A stretch of 64,000 nucleotides of DNA from Pseudomonas sp. NFR16. Its GTDB lineage: Bacteria > Pseudomonadota > Gammaproteobacteria > Pseudomonadales > Pseudomonadaceae. The notes under the pieces are model-generated. The model was given only the letters and a program-made list of their open reading frames with translations. It searched no databases and was not told the DNA's origin. The translations under genes were made by a program, and so were the position numbers. The stretch lies in NCBI RefSeq assembly GCF_900108875.1, contig NZ_FNYJ01000001.1:1035258-1099257 (forward strand). The letters are read 5' to 3'. Of the stretch, positions 38,892-49,564 are shown in pieces; position 1 is the stretch's first letter; every line of letters starts with the position of its first letter.

Positions 38892-38953
38892 AACGGGCAA
38901 CAATCAGCAGTCTGTGCGGCCAGATGCCGGGAACCGGATTTACGGAACGATCC

Positions 38954-40363
<1,410 letters not shown>

Positions 40364-40486
40364 CGAGACAACATTCTACGAAGGGAGACACGCCGTATGC
40401 CCGCCCGAAATGGTCTCGGCAGACCTGCGCGCCGGTCGTTGGCCACTGTTCCGGCAGTCGCTGATGGAGCAGGTTTGAATCGGGAA

Positions 40487-40502
40487 GTCTCTTTTTCGAG
40501 AC
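40487..40502 (+). promoter_or_regulatory. Candidate HbcR enhancer site 2
   Basis: GTCTC-TTTTTC-GAGAC, again preceded by A and followed by AAC. It lies about 80 bases upstream of the -24 element, a usual distance for sigma-54 activators. Confidence 0.68.
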
Positions 40503-40566
40503 AACCATGGGTTACAACTTTCGCAAGCCCGGACTTATCCTTAACGAAATCAATCACTTAGCGCAG

Positions 40567-40582
40567 TGGCACGAAAGTAGCT
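40567..40582 (+). promoter_or_regulatory. Sigma-54 (-24/-12) promoter of the permease-bdhA operon
   Basis: TGGCAC-GAAAG-TAGCT: the -24 GG and -12 GC are exactly 10 bases apart and the -24 box TGGCAC is perfect. Transcription should start near 40594, about 45 bases before the permease ATG, which has AACAGGAG as ribosome site. Confidence 0.82.
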
Positions 40583-40639
40583 ATACCTCCTGTTGCGCGG
40601 CTCGACCGCATCCAGAACAAAAACAACAGGAGACACTCG

Positions 40640-42031
40640 ATGAGTGTGATCATCGCTTTGGCAGCCCTCGCGCTGCTGATGCTTGCTGCTTACCGTGGTT
40701 ACAGCGTTATCCTCTTTGCCCCCATCGCCGCCCTGGGCGCGGTCTTGCTGACCGACCCGTCCGCCGTGGCGCCCGCCTTCACCGGCGTGTTCATGGACAA
40801 GATGGTCGGCTTCGTCAAACTCTACTTCCCGGTGTTCCTGCTAGGTGCCGTGTTCGGCAAGCTCATCGAGTTGTCCGGATTCTCGCGCTCCATCGTCGCG
40901 GCAGCCATTGGTTTGCTCGGCACACGCCAGGCCATGCTGGTGATTGTGCTGGTGTGCGCCCTGCTGACGTATGGCGGGGTGTCGCTGTTCGTCGTGGTGT
41001 TCGCCGTGTACCCATTCGCTGCCGAGATGTTCCGGCAAAGCGACATCCCCAAGCGGCTGATCCCGGCGACCATCGCCCTGGGTGCATTTTCGTTCACCAT
41101 GGACGCCCTGCCCGGCACGCCGCAAATCCAGAACATCATCCCTTCGACGTTCTTCAACACCACAGCATGGGCCGCGCCCTGGCTGGGCCTGATCGGCACG
41201 GCGTTCGTCTTTTGTGCCGGCATGCTGTTTCTTCAACGTCAGCGCAACAAGGCCCAGCGCGCCGGTGAAGGCTACGGCACAGAGCTGCGCAACGAGCCCG
41301 AGACACCGGCCGATATCACCCTGCCCAACCCGTGGATCGCCCTGGCGCCCCTGTTGCTGGTGGGGATCATGAACCTGCTGTTCACCCAGTGGATTCCACA
41401 GTGGTATGGCAAGACCCACACGCTGGCGCTGCCCGGCATGACAGCGCCAGTGCAGACGGAAATTTCCAAGATCACGGCCATCTGGGCGGTCGAAGCGGCA
41501 CTGCTGGTCGGCATCGTGTTCGTCCTGCTGTTCGCCTTCGGCACGGTCAGGACGAAACTGGCCGAAGGCAGCAAAGGCGCCGTCAGTGGCGCATTGCTGG
41601 CGGCCATGAACACTGCGTCGGAATACGGCTTCGGCGCGGTCATCGCCTCGTTGCCGGGCTTCCTGGTGCTGGCGGACGGGCTGAAAAGCATCCCCAATCC
41701 GCTGGTCAACGAAGCCATTACCGTGACCTTGCTCGCCGGCATCACAGGCTCGGCGTCAGGCGGGATGAGTATCGCACTGGCAGCGATGTCGGACAGCTTC
41801 ATCGCGGCGGCCCACGCGGCGAACATTCCGCTTGAGGTGTTGCACCGCGTCGCCGCCATGGCCAGCGGTGGCATGGACACGCTGCCGCACAACGGCGCCG
41901 TGATCACGCTGCTGGCGGTGACCGGACTGACCCATCGCGAGGCGTACAAAGACATCTTCGGCATCACCCTGATCAAGACCCTGGCGGTCTTCGTGGTGAT
42001 CGCCATCTTCTATGCAACCGGCATCGTGTGA
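40640..42031 (+). CDS. 3-Hydroxybutyrate-type permease (GntP family)
   Basis: 463 residues, about twelve hydrophobic helices. GntP-family features include PVFLLGAVFGKLIELSGFSR, the motif GTPQIQNIIPSTFF and the C-terminal GGMDTLPHNGAVITLLAVTG. First gene after the sigma-54 promoter; bdhA follows 10 bases later. By position and homology to PA2004 it imports D-3-hydroxybutyrate. Confidence 0.9.
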   Translation: MSVIIALAALALLMLAAYRGYSVILFAPIAALGAVLLTDPSAVAPAFTGVFMDKMVGFVKLYFPVFLLGAVFGKLIELSGFSRSIVAAAIGLLGTRQAMLVIVLVCALLTYGGVSLFVVVFAVYPFAAEMFRQSDIPKRLIPATIALGAFSFTMDALPGTPQIQNIIPSTFFNTTAWAAPWLGLIGTAFVFCAGMLFLQRQRNKAQRAGEGYGTELRNEPETPADITLPNPWIALAPLLLVGIMNLLFTQWIPQWYGKTHTLALPGMTAPVQTEISKITAIWAVEAALLVGIVFVLLFAFGTVRTKLAEGSKGAVSGALLAAMNTASEYGFGAVIASLPGFLVLADGLKSIPNPLVNEAITVTLLAGITGSASGGMSIALAAMSDSFIAAAHAANIPLEVLHRVAAMASGGMDTLPHNGAVITLLAVTGLTHREAYKDIFGITLIKTLAVFVVIAIFYATGIV

Positions 42032-42041
42032 GGATCTGAAC

Positions 42042-42812
42042 ATGAGTCTGCAAGGCAAAACCGCACTGGTCACCGGCTCCACGAGCGGCATCGGCCTGGG
42101 CATCGCGCTGACGCTGGCCAAGGCTGGCGCCAACCTGGTGCTCAACGGCTTCGGCGATGCGTCGGCGGTGATCGAGCAAGTCAGGCAGTACGGCGGCAAG
42201 GTCGGCCATCATCCTGCGGATGTCAGCGACGTCGGGCAGATCGCCGACATGATCGCCTACGCCGAGCGTGAGTTCGGCGGCGTCGACATTCTGGTGAACA
42301 ACGCCGGGATCCAGCACGTCGATGCCGTGGAAGACTTTCCGGTGGAGAGTTGGGACAAGATCATCGCCATCAACCTGTCATCGGTGTTTCACAGCACCCG
42401 TCTTTGCCTGCCGGGCATGCGTGCAAAGGGCTGGGGGCGGATCGTCAACATCGCCTCCGTTCATGGGCTGGTGGGCTCCACTGGCAAGGCCGCTTACGTT
42501 GCGGCAAAGCATGGCGTCATCGGCCTGACCAAGGTCGTGGGTCTGGAGACAGCGGCGAGTCAGATTACCTGCAACGCCATCTGCCCCGGGTGGGTGCTGA
42601 CCCCGCTGGTGCAGAAGCAGATCGACGATCGCGGCGCCGAAACCGGGGACATTGAGCAAGCGAAGCATGATTTGCTGGCCGAGAAGCAGCCGTCGCTGGA
42701 GTTCGTCACCCCTTCGCAGCTGGGCGAGCTGACGCTGTTCCTGTGCAGTGACGCTGGCGCCCAGGTGCGTGGGGCTGCGTGGAACATCGACGGTGGCTGG
42801 CTGGCGCGATAA
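42042..42812 (+). CDS. bdhA: D-3-hydroxybutyrate dehydrogenase
   Basis: 256 residues. SDR with TGSTSGIGLGIA (about 12-23), NNAG, catalytic Ser in IASVHGLVGS, and Tyr-x-x-x-Lys as YVAAKHG; the segment CPGWVLTPLVQKQI is typical of 3-hydroxybutyrate dehydrogenases. Oxidises D-3-hydroxybutyrate to acetoacetate with NAD+. Start at 42042 has AGGA upstream. Complete catalytic triad, in contrast to the SDR at 23270-23980. Confidence 0.94.
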   Translation: MSLQGKTALVTGSTSGIGLGIALTLAKAGANLVLNGFGDASAVIEQVRQYGGKVGHHPADVSDVGQIADMIAYAEREFGGVDILVNNAGIQHVDAVEDFPVESWDKIIAINLSSVFHSTRLCLPGMRAKGWGRIVNIASVHGLVGSTGKAAYVAAKHGVIGLTKVVGLETAASQITCNAICPGWVLTPLVQKQIDDRGAETGDIEQAKHDLLAEKQPSLEFVTPSQLGELTLFLCSDAGAQVRGAAWNIDGGWLAR

Positions 42813-42856
42813 CGTCTGGGCTCACCCCGAGACGGGGGGCTTGTCTGTGAGGCTCA

Positions 42857-42885
42857 GGTGTCAGTCGGAATGACCGGCTGACACC
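42857..42885. terminator. Strong hairpin between convergent bdhA and pilU
   Basis: GGTGTCAGTCGG (42857-42868), loop AATGA, CCGGCTGACACC (42874-42885): 12 pairs with one G-T pair. It lies in the gap of convergent genes. It lacks a T-run, so the termination mode is uncertain. Confidence 0.55.
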
Positions 42886-42922
42886 CTCCGTCTACGCGCA
42901 GGCAGACGCCTGACCCCTGGTT

Positions 42923-44089
42923 TCAAGCCCCCGGCTCGTCGCGCTCGTCCACCAGGCCCCAGTCCTTGACGTCGACCTGCGCCGCAGGCTGTGGCGCGGG
43001 AGGTGGCGTGGTGATCGTCGAATGACCGCCTTCGCTGTGCAGCTTCAGACGCAACCGCACGTTGTTCGCGGAATCGGCGTTCTTCAGCGCCTCATCCTCG
43101 CTGATCGCGCCTTCGATGGCCAGGTCGTACAACGCGTTGTCGAAGGTCTGCATGCCCAGATTGGTGGACTTTTCCATGATGCCTTTGAGCTCGGTGAGCT
43201 CGTTGCGATGGATCAGGTCACGGATGGTCGGCGTGCCGAGCATTACTTCAACGGCAGCTCGGCGCTTGCCGTCCTTGGTCTTGACCAGCCGCTGCGAGAC
43301 GAACGCCTTGAGGTTGTTGCCCAGGTCATGCAACAGCTGCGCGCGACGCTCCTCCGGAAAGAAGTTGATGATGCGATCCAGCGCCTGGTTGGCGTTGTTG
43401 GCATGCAACGTGGAGATCGCCAGATGTCCCGTATCGGCGAAAGCCAGCGCGTGCTCCATGGTCTCGCGGTCGCGGATCTCACCGATCAGAATCACATCCG
43501 GCGCCTGACGCAGGGTGTTTTTCAGCGCTGCATGAAAACTGCGCGTGTCGACCCCGACCTCACGCTGATTGATGATCGATTTCTTGTGCCGATGGATGAA
43601 TTCGACCGGGTCTTCAATGGTGATGATGTGCCCGCTGGCGTGGCGATTGCGGTGATCGATCAGGGCAGCCAGCGACGTCGACTTGCCCGAGCCCGTGGCG
43701 CCGACGAACAGCACCAGGCCGTGCTTCTCCATCACCACATCGAGCAGCACCGGCGGCAGATGAAGGTCTTCGAATCTGGGAATATCGAGCTTGATGTTGC
43801 GCGCCACGATGGACACTTCGTTGCGCTGTTTGAAGATGTTGATGCGGAAACGCCCGACGCCCGAAAGGGAAAACGCCAGGTTCATTTCAAGTTCACGCTC
43901 GAAGTCCATGCGTTGCTCGGCGTCCATGATGCCGTCGGCGATAAGCGCCACGTCGCCAGGCTTGAATGCCTCAGTGCCCAGCGGCTTCAGCACGCCGTTG
44001 AACTTGGCGCAGGGTGGCGCGCCCGTGGATAAATAGAGATCCGAACCGTCCTGGGTGGCAAGAACCTTCAACAACGCCGGAAAATCCAT
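42923..44089 (-). CDS. pilU: PilT/PilU-family pilus retraction ATPase (PilU-like)
   Basis: 388 residues from MDFPALLKV, close to PilU length. Secretion-ATPase features: Walker A GATGSGKST, Asp box TIEDPVEFIH, Walker B RQAPDVILIGEIRDRETM, His box STLHANNANQALDRI. N-terminal GSDLYLSTGAPPCAKFNG and C-terminal KSTNLGMQTFDNALYDL match PilU better than PilT. It would assist type IV pilus retraction in the cytoplasm. No pilT is adjacent, unlike the classical pilTU pair, so it may be an additional paralogue. Confidence 0.88.
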   Translation of the reverse strand: MDFPALLKVLATQDGSDLYLSTGAPPCAKFNGVLKPLGTEAFKPGDVALIADGIMDAEQRMDFERELEMNLAFSLSGVGRFRINIFKQRNEVSIVARNIKLDIPRFEDLHLPPVLLDVVMEKHGLVLFVGATGSGKSTSLAALIDHRNRHASGHIITIEDPVEFIHRHKKSIINQREVGVDTRSFHAALKNTLRQAPDVILIGEIRDRETMEHALAFADTGHLAISTLHANNANQALDRIINFFPEERRAQLLHDLGNNLKAFVSQRLVKTKDGKRRAAVEVMLGTPTIRDLIHRNELTELKGIMEKSTNLGMQTFDNALYDLAIEGAISEDEALKNADSANNVRLRLKLHSEGGHSTITTPPPAPQPAAQVDVKDWGLVDERDEPGA

Positions 44090-44275
44090 AAGGCAATACC
44101 GCACAAAAGGTTTAAGAAGACTGCAGGTCGACACTGTGTGCGACCTTCGACCCGAACCAACGTTCGCCGCAAACAGCCGGGCTGCGCGTCGTTGGTCCGA
44201 TCAAGGTGAAGGAAATTACCTGAATTCGCGCTGCAAAGGCATAATGCGCGGCTTTTTTATCGAGGCGATTTCAAC

Positions 44276-44551
44276 ATGAAAGCTCAAGCCCGCCACATTC
44301 TGGTCAAGACCGCCGAAGAGGCCGAGCAGCTCAAGCAGCGCATCGCCAAAGGCGAAGCGTTCGACGTGCTAGCCAAGAAATACTCGACCTGCCCGTCCGG
44401 CAAACGTGGCGGCGACCTGGGAGAGGTTCGCCCCGGCCAGATGGTCGGAGCGATCGATCAAATCATCTTCAAGAAGCCGCTGCGCACCGTGCACGGCCCG
44501 GTGAAGAGCAAGTTCGGCTATCACCTGGTGCAGGTGTTTTACCGCGACTGA
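44276..44551 (+). CDS. ppiC: Parvulin-type peptidyl-prolyl isomerase (second copy)
   Basis: 91 residues, single rotamase domain without signal peptide (ARHILVKTAEEAEQLKQRIA, CPSGKRGGDLGEVRPGQMVG, KFGYHLVQVFYRD). Closer to E. coli PpiC than the copy at 32746-33027. It is divergent from pilU across 186 bases. Confidence 0.94.
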   Translation: MKAQARHILVKTAEEAEQLKQRIAKGEAFDVLAKKYSTCPSGKRGGDLGEVRPGQMVGAIDQIIFKKPLRTVHGPVKSKFGYHLVQVFYRD

Positions 44552-44569
44552 GGATCGTACCGCCTGCTG

Positions 44570-45511
44570 TCAGGCCGGCATGACACTGCGCGGGATTAGC
44601 GCGCCGGGATGCTGGATCACCAGACTCGCCAGACGATGCCCCGCCTCAGCTGCTTCCTGCGGACTGCCACCACGCAGCCGGCGGGCCAGGTACCCGGCGC
44701 TGAACGAATCGCCGGCCGCCGTGGTGTCGATGACCTTGTGCACTGGCTGCGCCGGGATCTCATAGCGACGCTCGCCCGAACGCACCAGACAACTTTGCGC
44801 GCCACGCTTGATCACCACCTCGCTGACGCCCAGCTCACCATACGCCGCCAGGATCTGCTCGCTGTCGCTGTAATCGAACAGCGCCTGCTCGTCCTCTTCG
44901 GTGAGCAGCGCCAAGTCGACCTCATGCATCACTGCTCGATAGGCCTGGCGCGCCTGATCGACACTGCGCCACAGACGCGGTCGGTAGTTGTTGTCGAACA
45001 CCACGCGCGCGCCCCGGTCCCGCGCCTCGCCCAGCGTCGATAACAGCCGCGCCCTGCCCACCTCACCAAGCACCGCCAAGGTAATGCCGCTGAAATAAAG
45101 CACGTCGTATTCGGGCAGTGCCGCAAGAATCGGCTCGGCAGCCGGCGTGGTGAAACAGTCACGCACCGCCGCCTCATTGCGCCAGTAGAGGAACCGCCGC
45201 TCGCCGTTGGCATCGGTCTGAATGCAGTAAAGCCCGGGCAACCTGCCCGGCAGACGCTGAACCCGGCTCAGGCCGATGTCTTCGTCCGCCCAAACCTGAC
45301 ACATGGCGTCGCTGAAGCTGTCGTCGCCAAGGGCCGTGACGTAGTCCACCTGCGCGGCCGAGCCCAACAGGCGCGACAGATACACCGCGGTGTTCAGCGT
45401 GTCGCCGCCGAAACTCTGCTTGAGCGTGCCGTTGGCATGCTGCTGCAGCTCGATCATGCATTCGCCGATCAGCGCCACGCGCGGATGACTGTGACTCACC
45501 ATCTCGCTCAT
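44570..45511 (-). CDS. kdgK: 2-Keto-3-deoxygluconate kinase (PfkB family)
   Basis: 313 residues. Sugar-kinase motifs GECMIELQ at the start, FGGDTLNTAVYLSRLLG, DNNYRPRLWRS, and the C-terminal DTTAAGDSFSAGYLARRLRG with the catalytic aspartate. Phosphorylates KDG to KDPG, which enters the Entner-Doudoroff pathway. It lies 12 bases after the PLP deaminase gene, so the two are co-transcribed and the deaminase product is probably a 2-keto-3-deoxy sugar acid. Confidence 0.92.
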   Translation of the reverse strand: MSEMVSHSHPRVALIGECMIELQQHANGTLKQSFGGDTLNTAVYLSRLLGSAAQVDYVTALGDDSFSDAMCQVWADEDIGLSRVQRLPGRLPGLYCIQTDANGERRFLYWRNEAAVRDCFTTPAAEPILAALPEYDVLYFSGITLAVLGEVGRARLLSTLGEARDRGARVVFDNNYRPRLWRSVDQARQAYRAVMHEVDLALLTEEDEQALFDYSDSEQILAAYGELGVSEVVIKRGAQSCLVRSGERRYEIPAQPVHKVIDTTAAGDSFSAGYLARRLRGGSPQEAAEAGHRLASLVIQHPGALIPRSVMPA

Positions 45512-45523
45512 TGCAGACTCCTG

Positions 45524-46729
45524 TCAGAAGCAGGTTTCGAAAGATTCGATGACGCTCAGATCGTCGCCGACCAAGCAACCCGTGCGCCATTTGTCGAAGG
45601 TCAGGCACGGGTGCGAGGTGCCGAACGAAATGATGTCCCCCACGCGCAGCTCACACCCCGGCGCAACCGTCATGAAGGCGTGCTGGTCCATGACCGCAGT
45701 GACTTCGCACGCGCTCACGTCATCGCCCTGCGCCGGCACTACGCCCGGCTTGTAACGCTTGATCGGGTTCGGCATTCCGGCGTCGAATGCGACGTCACGC
45801 TTGCCCAACGCGATGACCGCGAAACCGGGTTCAGGCATCGACTGCACATGCGCCCAGACTTCCAGCGCCGGTTGCAGGCCTTCGCTCAGGTCGTGGCGAC
45901 GGTCCAGCACGCAGCACTGCGCTTGTTTATAAATGCCGTGGTCGTGAACCACATAGCTGCCCGGGCGCAGCACGCTGAGGAAGCGTTCGCGCACCTGCTG
46001 CTTGTCGAACTCTTCCGCAATCAGGTCGTACCACGCCGAGCCCGACGCAGTGACAATCGGGCGGTCCAGGGCGAAGGCGCCCTTGTCCTGCAGCGTGACG
46101 GCCAGACGCACCAGTGATGCGGCAAACTGGCGAATGCCACTGACCGCCTGGTCGCCATGAATCACGCCTTCGTAGCCTTCGATGCCGGTCAGTTTCAGCG
46201 CAGGTTGCGCGGCAATCGCCTCGGCCAGCGCCATCACCTCGTCCTCGCTGCGGCAGCCGCAGCGCCCGCCGACCACGCCATACTCGATCATCACGTTCAG
46301 GTGCAGGCCTTTGGCAGCGAAGAATTCGCCAAGCGCCTTGACGTTGTCCGGGTGATCGACCATGCAGTGAAAATCGAACAGCGAATCGGTCAGCATCTCG
46401 GCGATGATCGCCATGTTCGGCGCGCCAACCAGCTGATTCGCCATCAACACCCGGCGAACACCGTGGGCATAGGCGGCCCGGGTCTGCACGGCGGTGGCCA
46501 GGGTCATGCCCCAGGCGCCGTGCTGCAACTGCCGCTGGAACAGCGCGGGGACCATGCTGGTCTTGCCATGGGGCGCCAGCTCCGCGCCGCTGTCACTGAC
46601 GAATTTCTGCATCCAGCGCAGGTTGTGCTCCAGCGCCTTGTCGTGGATGACCAGCGCCGGCAGGCTCACATCCCGTACCAGTTGGTCGCCCGGTTTGGCG
46701 GCGCCCTTTTCGATTGCAGCAATGTTCAT
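45524..46729 (-). CDS. PLP-dependent D-amino acid deaminase (DSD1/alanine racemase fold), likely D-glucosaminate dehydratase
   Basis: 401 residues. Alanine-racemase-like N-terminal barrel with the PLP lysine in ELAPHGKTSMVPALF, and the C-terminal D-serine dehydratase-like domain (VLRPGSYVVHDHGIY, RVGDIISFGTSHPCLTFDKW with His/Cys that may bind zinc). The family removes ammonia from D-threonine, D-serine or 2-amino-2-deoxy-sugar acids. Clustering with KDG kinase and RidA argues for D-glucosaminate (2-amino-2-deoxy-D-gluconate) as substrate, giving KDG; a P. fluorescens enzyme of this activity is known. The substrate is inferred. Confidence 0.85.
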   Translation of the reverse strand: MNIAAIEKGAAKPGDQLVRDVSLPALVIHDKALEHNLRWMQKFVSDSGAELAPHGKTSMVPALFQRQLQHGAWGMTLATAVQTRAAYAHGVRRVLMANQLVGAPNMAIIAEMLTDSLFDFHCMVDHPDNVKALGEFFAAKGLHLNVMIEYGVVGGRCGCRSEDEVMALAEAIAAQPALKLTGIEGYEGVIHGDQAVSGIRQFAASLVRLAVTLQDKGAFALDRPIVTASGSAWYDLIAEEFDKQQVRERFLSVLRPGSYVVHDHGIYKQAQCCVLDRRHDLSEGLQPALEVWAHVQSMPEPGFAVIALGKRDVAFDAGMPNPIKRYKPGVVPAQGDDVSACEVTAVMDQHAFMTVAPGCELRVGDIISFGTSHPCLTFDKWRTGCLVGDDLSVIESFETCF

Positions 46730-46786
46730 GTCTGTTCTCCGGAATGCTTGTTCGTGTCGGGGATAAACACCCGCTGATCGTTGGCG

Positions 46787-47566
46787 TTAGTCATTGACTC
46801 GACGCGCGAGACTGTCGGCGCAGTCGATCAGCACCCGCCGGTAATGTTCATAGTGCGCGCTGGCATCGGCCCGCGGGGCGACAATGCACAGGGTCGCAAT
46901 ACAGATGCCCTGCTTGTCCCGCACCGGCGCGGCGAAGCAATGGGTAAAGGTGTCGGCAATGCTGTTGAACGAGAAAAACCCCTCTTCGTGGGCCTTGCGG
47001 ATCTCACCGATGAAGGTGTCCAGGGTCAGGCGCTCACCGCTGGGCAGAATGAAATCTTCAGGGTCGATCAGATCGATGATCTGTTGATCGCTGAGATGGC
47101 CGAGCAACAAACGGCCCGAAGCGGTCCACGGGATGGGCGCGTCTTCGCCGATGTCCGAAGAAATGCGAAAGTGCCGGGCCCCTTCCTTCATAAGCGCGAC
47201 GGTGTATTTGCGTCCGTTGAGCAGGCACATCTGCGCGGTTTCCCGCGTCTGCTCGACGATTTCGCCGAGGCTGATTTCCGCCTCTCGGGTGAAGTCGAAA
47301 TGGCGCAAGTGCGCCTGGCCGAGAAAGTACAGCTGACGACCGAGGTAGACGTGCCCGTCCTTGCCGACTGTTTCCAGAATACGTCGCTCCAGCAGCGAAC
47401 TCACCAGCTCATAGACCGTCGACTTCGGACTGCCGATGCCGATGGCGATTTCGTTCGGCCGCAAAGGCGTGCCCTTTTCCTTGAGGAAATCGAGGATATC
47501 GAACGCCCGGTCGAGCCCGCGGGCCCGGCGTTTGATGGTGTCTTCGGTCATCGTGGCGCTTTCCAT
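46787..47566 (-). CDS. IclR family transcriptional regulator
   Basis: 259 residues. N-terminal winged HTH (ARGLDRAFDILDFLKEKGTP, GSPKSTVYELVSSLLERRIL) and the C-terminal IclR effector domain (ASGRLLLGHLSDQQ; EEGFFSFNSIADTFTHCFAA; PVRDKQG). It lies inside the cluster it presumably controls, between deaminase and ridA, on the same strand. A perfect palindrome upstream of the transporter genes (51170-51185) has the look of an IclR operator. Confidence 0.93.
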   Translation of the reverse strand: MESATMTEDTIKRRARGLDRAFDILDFLKEKGTPLRPNEIAIGIGSPKSTVYELVSSLLERRILETVGKDGHVYLGRQLYFLGQAHLRHFDFTREAEISLGEIVEQTRETAQMCLLNGRKYTVALMKEGARHFRISSDIGEDAPIPWTASGRLLLGHLSDQQIIDLIDPEDFILPSGERLTLDTFIGEIRKAHEEGFFSFNSIADTFTHCFAAPVRDKQGICIATLCIVAPRADASAHYEHYRRVLIDCADSLARRVND

Positions 47567-47692
47567 TGAGGCAGTGGTCTCTTGAAGAAGACTGGCAGTC
47601 TACCGCTAGCCCGGCGAGCAGGAACCTGTGGGCGCAAAATGATTCCGCACCCGCAATGGTTCGATGACGCCGCGCAACACCGGCGCGTCGTC

Positions 47693-48082
47693 TTACGCCT
47701 TCTTTTTGTACGCAATGCAGTCGATCTCAACCTTGCAGTCGACCATCATGCTCGCCTGCACGCACGCGCGAGCCGGCGCGTGCTCAGGCTTGAAGTACTC
47801 GCCGAAGACCTTGTTGAAACTCCAGAAATCCCGCGGATCTTCGAGCCAGACGCCCACCCGAACGACGTCCTCGAGGCCGTAACCGGCTTCGGTGAGGATC
47901 GCCACCAGGTTCTGCATGGTCTTGTGGGTCTGCTCGACGATGCCGCCATTGATGATCTCGCCATTCTCAGCAGGTACCTGTCCGGACACGTGCAGCCAGC
48001 CGTCGGCTTCGACCGCACGGGCGAATGGACGTGGCTGACCGCCACCTGCGGTGCTGCCAGCGCCGTAACGAGTAATGCTCAT
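47693..48082 (-). CDS. RidA family enamine/imine deaminase
   Basis: 129 residues. YjgF/YER057c/UK114 fold: GGGQPRPFARAVEADGWLHV, SGQVP, EQTHKTMQNLVAILTEAGYG, and a C-terminal ARACVQASMMVDCKVEIDCI with the conserved arginine. RidA proteins speed hydrolysis of reactive enamines released by PLP dehydratases, which fits the deaminase gene downstream. It lies 22 bases after the ABC ATPase gene. Confidence 0.93.
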   Translation of the reverse strand: MSITRYGAGSTAGGGQPRPFARAVEADGWLHVSGQVPAENGEIINGGIVEQTHKTMQNLVAILTEAGYGLEDVVRVGVWLEDPRDFWSFNKVFGEYFKPEHAPARACVQASMMVDCKVEIDCIAYKKKA

Positions 48083-48104
48083 GAATATCTCCTTTGATTG
48101 AGCG

Positions 48105-48896
48105 TTAGAAACGAATGTTTTTGAGGAATTCGGCCAGCCGGGCCGACTTCGGCTGTTCGAACAGGCTCTTGGGCGGACCCTGTTCTTCGATCCGGCCCTG
48201 GTTCATGAAGACGATCTGATCGGACACTTCATAGGCAAAGCGCATCTCGTGGGTGACCAACAGCATGGTCATCCCTTCTTCGGCCAGACCTTTGATCACG
48301 CTGAGCACTTCACCCACCAGTTCAGGGTCGAGCGCAGACGTCACTTCATCGAACAGCATCAGGCTTGGGTTCATCGCGATAGCGCGGGCAATCGCCACAC
48401 GCTGCTGCTGACCGCCGGACAGCTGCCCGGGGAAATGGTTGCGACGCTCCAGCAGACCCACCCGTTCAAGCCATTTTTCGGCCAGCGCCACGGCCTGATC
48501 CTTGGGCATCTTTTTGACTTTGAGCAGGCCGAGGGTGACGTTCTGCAGCGCCGTCAGGTGCGGAAACAGGTTGAACTGCTGAAACGCCATGCCGGTCATG
48601 GCGCGGTGTTGGGCGATGACCTTTTCCGGGTGGCGCACTCGCTTGCCGCTGACGTCGCTGTAGCCGATGTCCTGCCCTTCAAGACGAATATGCCCGCCCT
48701 GAAACTCTTCGAGCAGGTTCACGCAGCGCAGCAGCGTGGTTTTGCCCGAGCCGCTGGAACCGATCAACGTGACGACATTGCCCTTGTTCATCTTGAGGTC
48801 GACGCCTTTGAGCACTTCGACCGGACCGTAGGATTTGTGCAGCCCTTCGATGCTCAGCAGCGCCGGGGCAGCGGTTGTGGTTTGGATCTGAGTCAT
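48105..48896 (-). CDS. Polar amino acid-type ABC transporter ATP-binding protein
   Basis: 263 residues. Walker [18 protein letters not shown], signature [16 protein letters not shown], Walker [13 protein letters not shown], switch His in LLVTHEM. GlnQ/HisP-like. It overlaps the upstream permease gene by 4 bases. Confidence 0.94.
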   Translation of the reverse strand: MTQIQTTTAAPALLSIEGLHKSYGPVEVLKGVDLKMNKGNVVTLIGSSGSGKTTLLRCVNLLEEFQGGHIRLEGQDIGYSDVSGKRVRHPEKVIAQHRAMTGMAFQQFNLFPHLTALQNVTLGLLKVKKMPKDQAVALAEKWLERVGLLERRNHFPGQLSGGQQQRVAIARAIAMNPSLMLFDEVTSALDPELVGEVLSVIKGLAEEGMTMLLVTHEMRFAYEVSDQIVFMNQGRIEEQGPPKSLFEQPKSARLAEFLKNIRF

Positions 48897-49555
48897 GGCA
48901 AGGCCACCCGTTTTTCGATTTGCCGCCCAAGAAGCTCGATGGCGTAGTTGATGACGAAGAAGAGAAAGCCGGCGAACAGATAGAACTGCAGCGTCATGAA
49001 ATTGCGCGCGATGACTTGCTGCGTGCTCAGTAGCAATTCCGCGACACCGATCACCGACAGCAGCGTGGAAGCCTTGACGATTTCCGTGGACGAGTTGACC
49101 CAGGTCGGCAGGATTTGCCGCAACGCCTGAGGCAGCAGCACGTAGCTGAGCGACTGGCTGAACGTCAGGCCAATCGCCTTGCCGGCCTCAAGCTGCCCGC
49201 GGGGGATGGCCTGCAAAGCGCCGCGCACGATCTCGGCAACGTGGGACCCGCAAAACAGCGTCAGCCCCAGCGCGCCGGCCTGGAACGCGCTGATTTGCCA
49301 GCCGAGCGCCGGCGCCATGTAGAAGCAGGCCAGCACCAGCACAAACACCGGCGTGCCGCGGATCAGGTCGACATAGCAGCGAAACGGCAGCCGCGCCCAG
49401 AGCTTCCCGTAGGTCAGGATCAGTCCGGCGAACACGCCGATCAACGTGCCGCAGACAATGGCCAGTGCGGCGCACTGAACGCTGGTGATGAAGCCGGACC
49501 ACAGGGCCTCGCGAGCGATCCACAATTCATGCAGCCAGGTAGGTTGTTCGTACAT
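48893..49555 (-). CDS. Polar amino acid-type ABC transporter permease (second)
   Basis: 220 residues, HisM/GlnP-like with five helices. Contains [35 protein letters not shown] and the ATPase contact loop [20 protein letters not shown]. Confidence 0.93.
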   Translation of the reverse strand: MYEQPTWLHELWIAREALWSGFITSVQCAALAIVCGTLIGVFAGLILTYGKLWARLPFRCYVDLIRGTPVFVLVLACFYMAPALGWQISAFQAGALGLTLFCGSHVAEIVRGALQAIPRGQLEAGKAIGLTFSQSLSYVLLPQALRQILPTWVNSSTEIVKASTLLSVIGVAELLLSTQQVIARNFMTLQFYLFAGFLFFVINYAIELLGRQIEKRVALP

Positions 49556-49564
49556 GTCGGCCTC

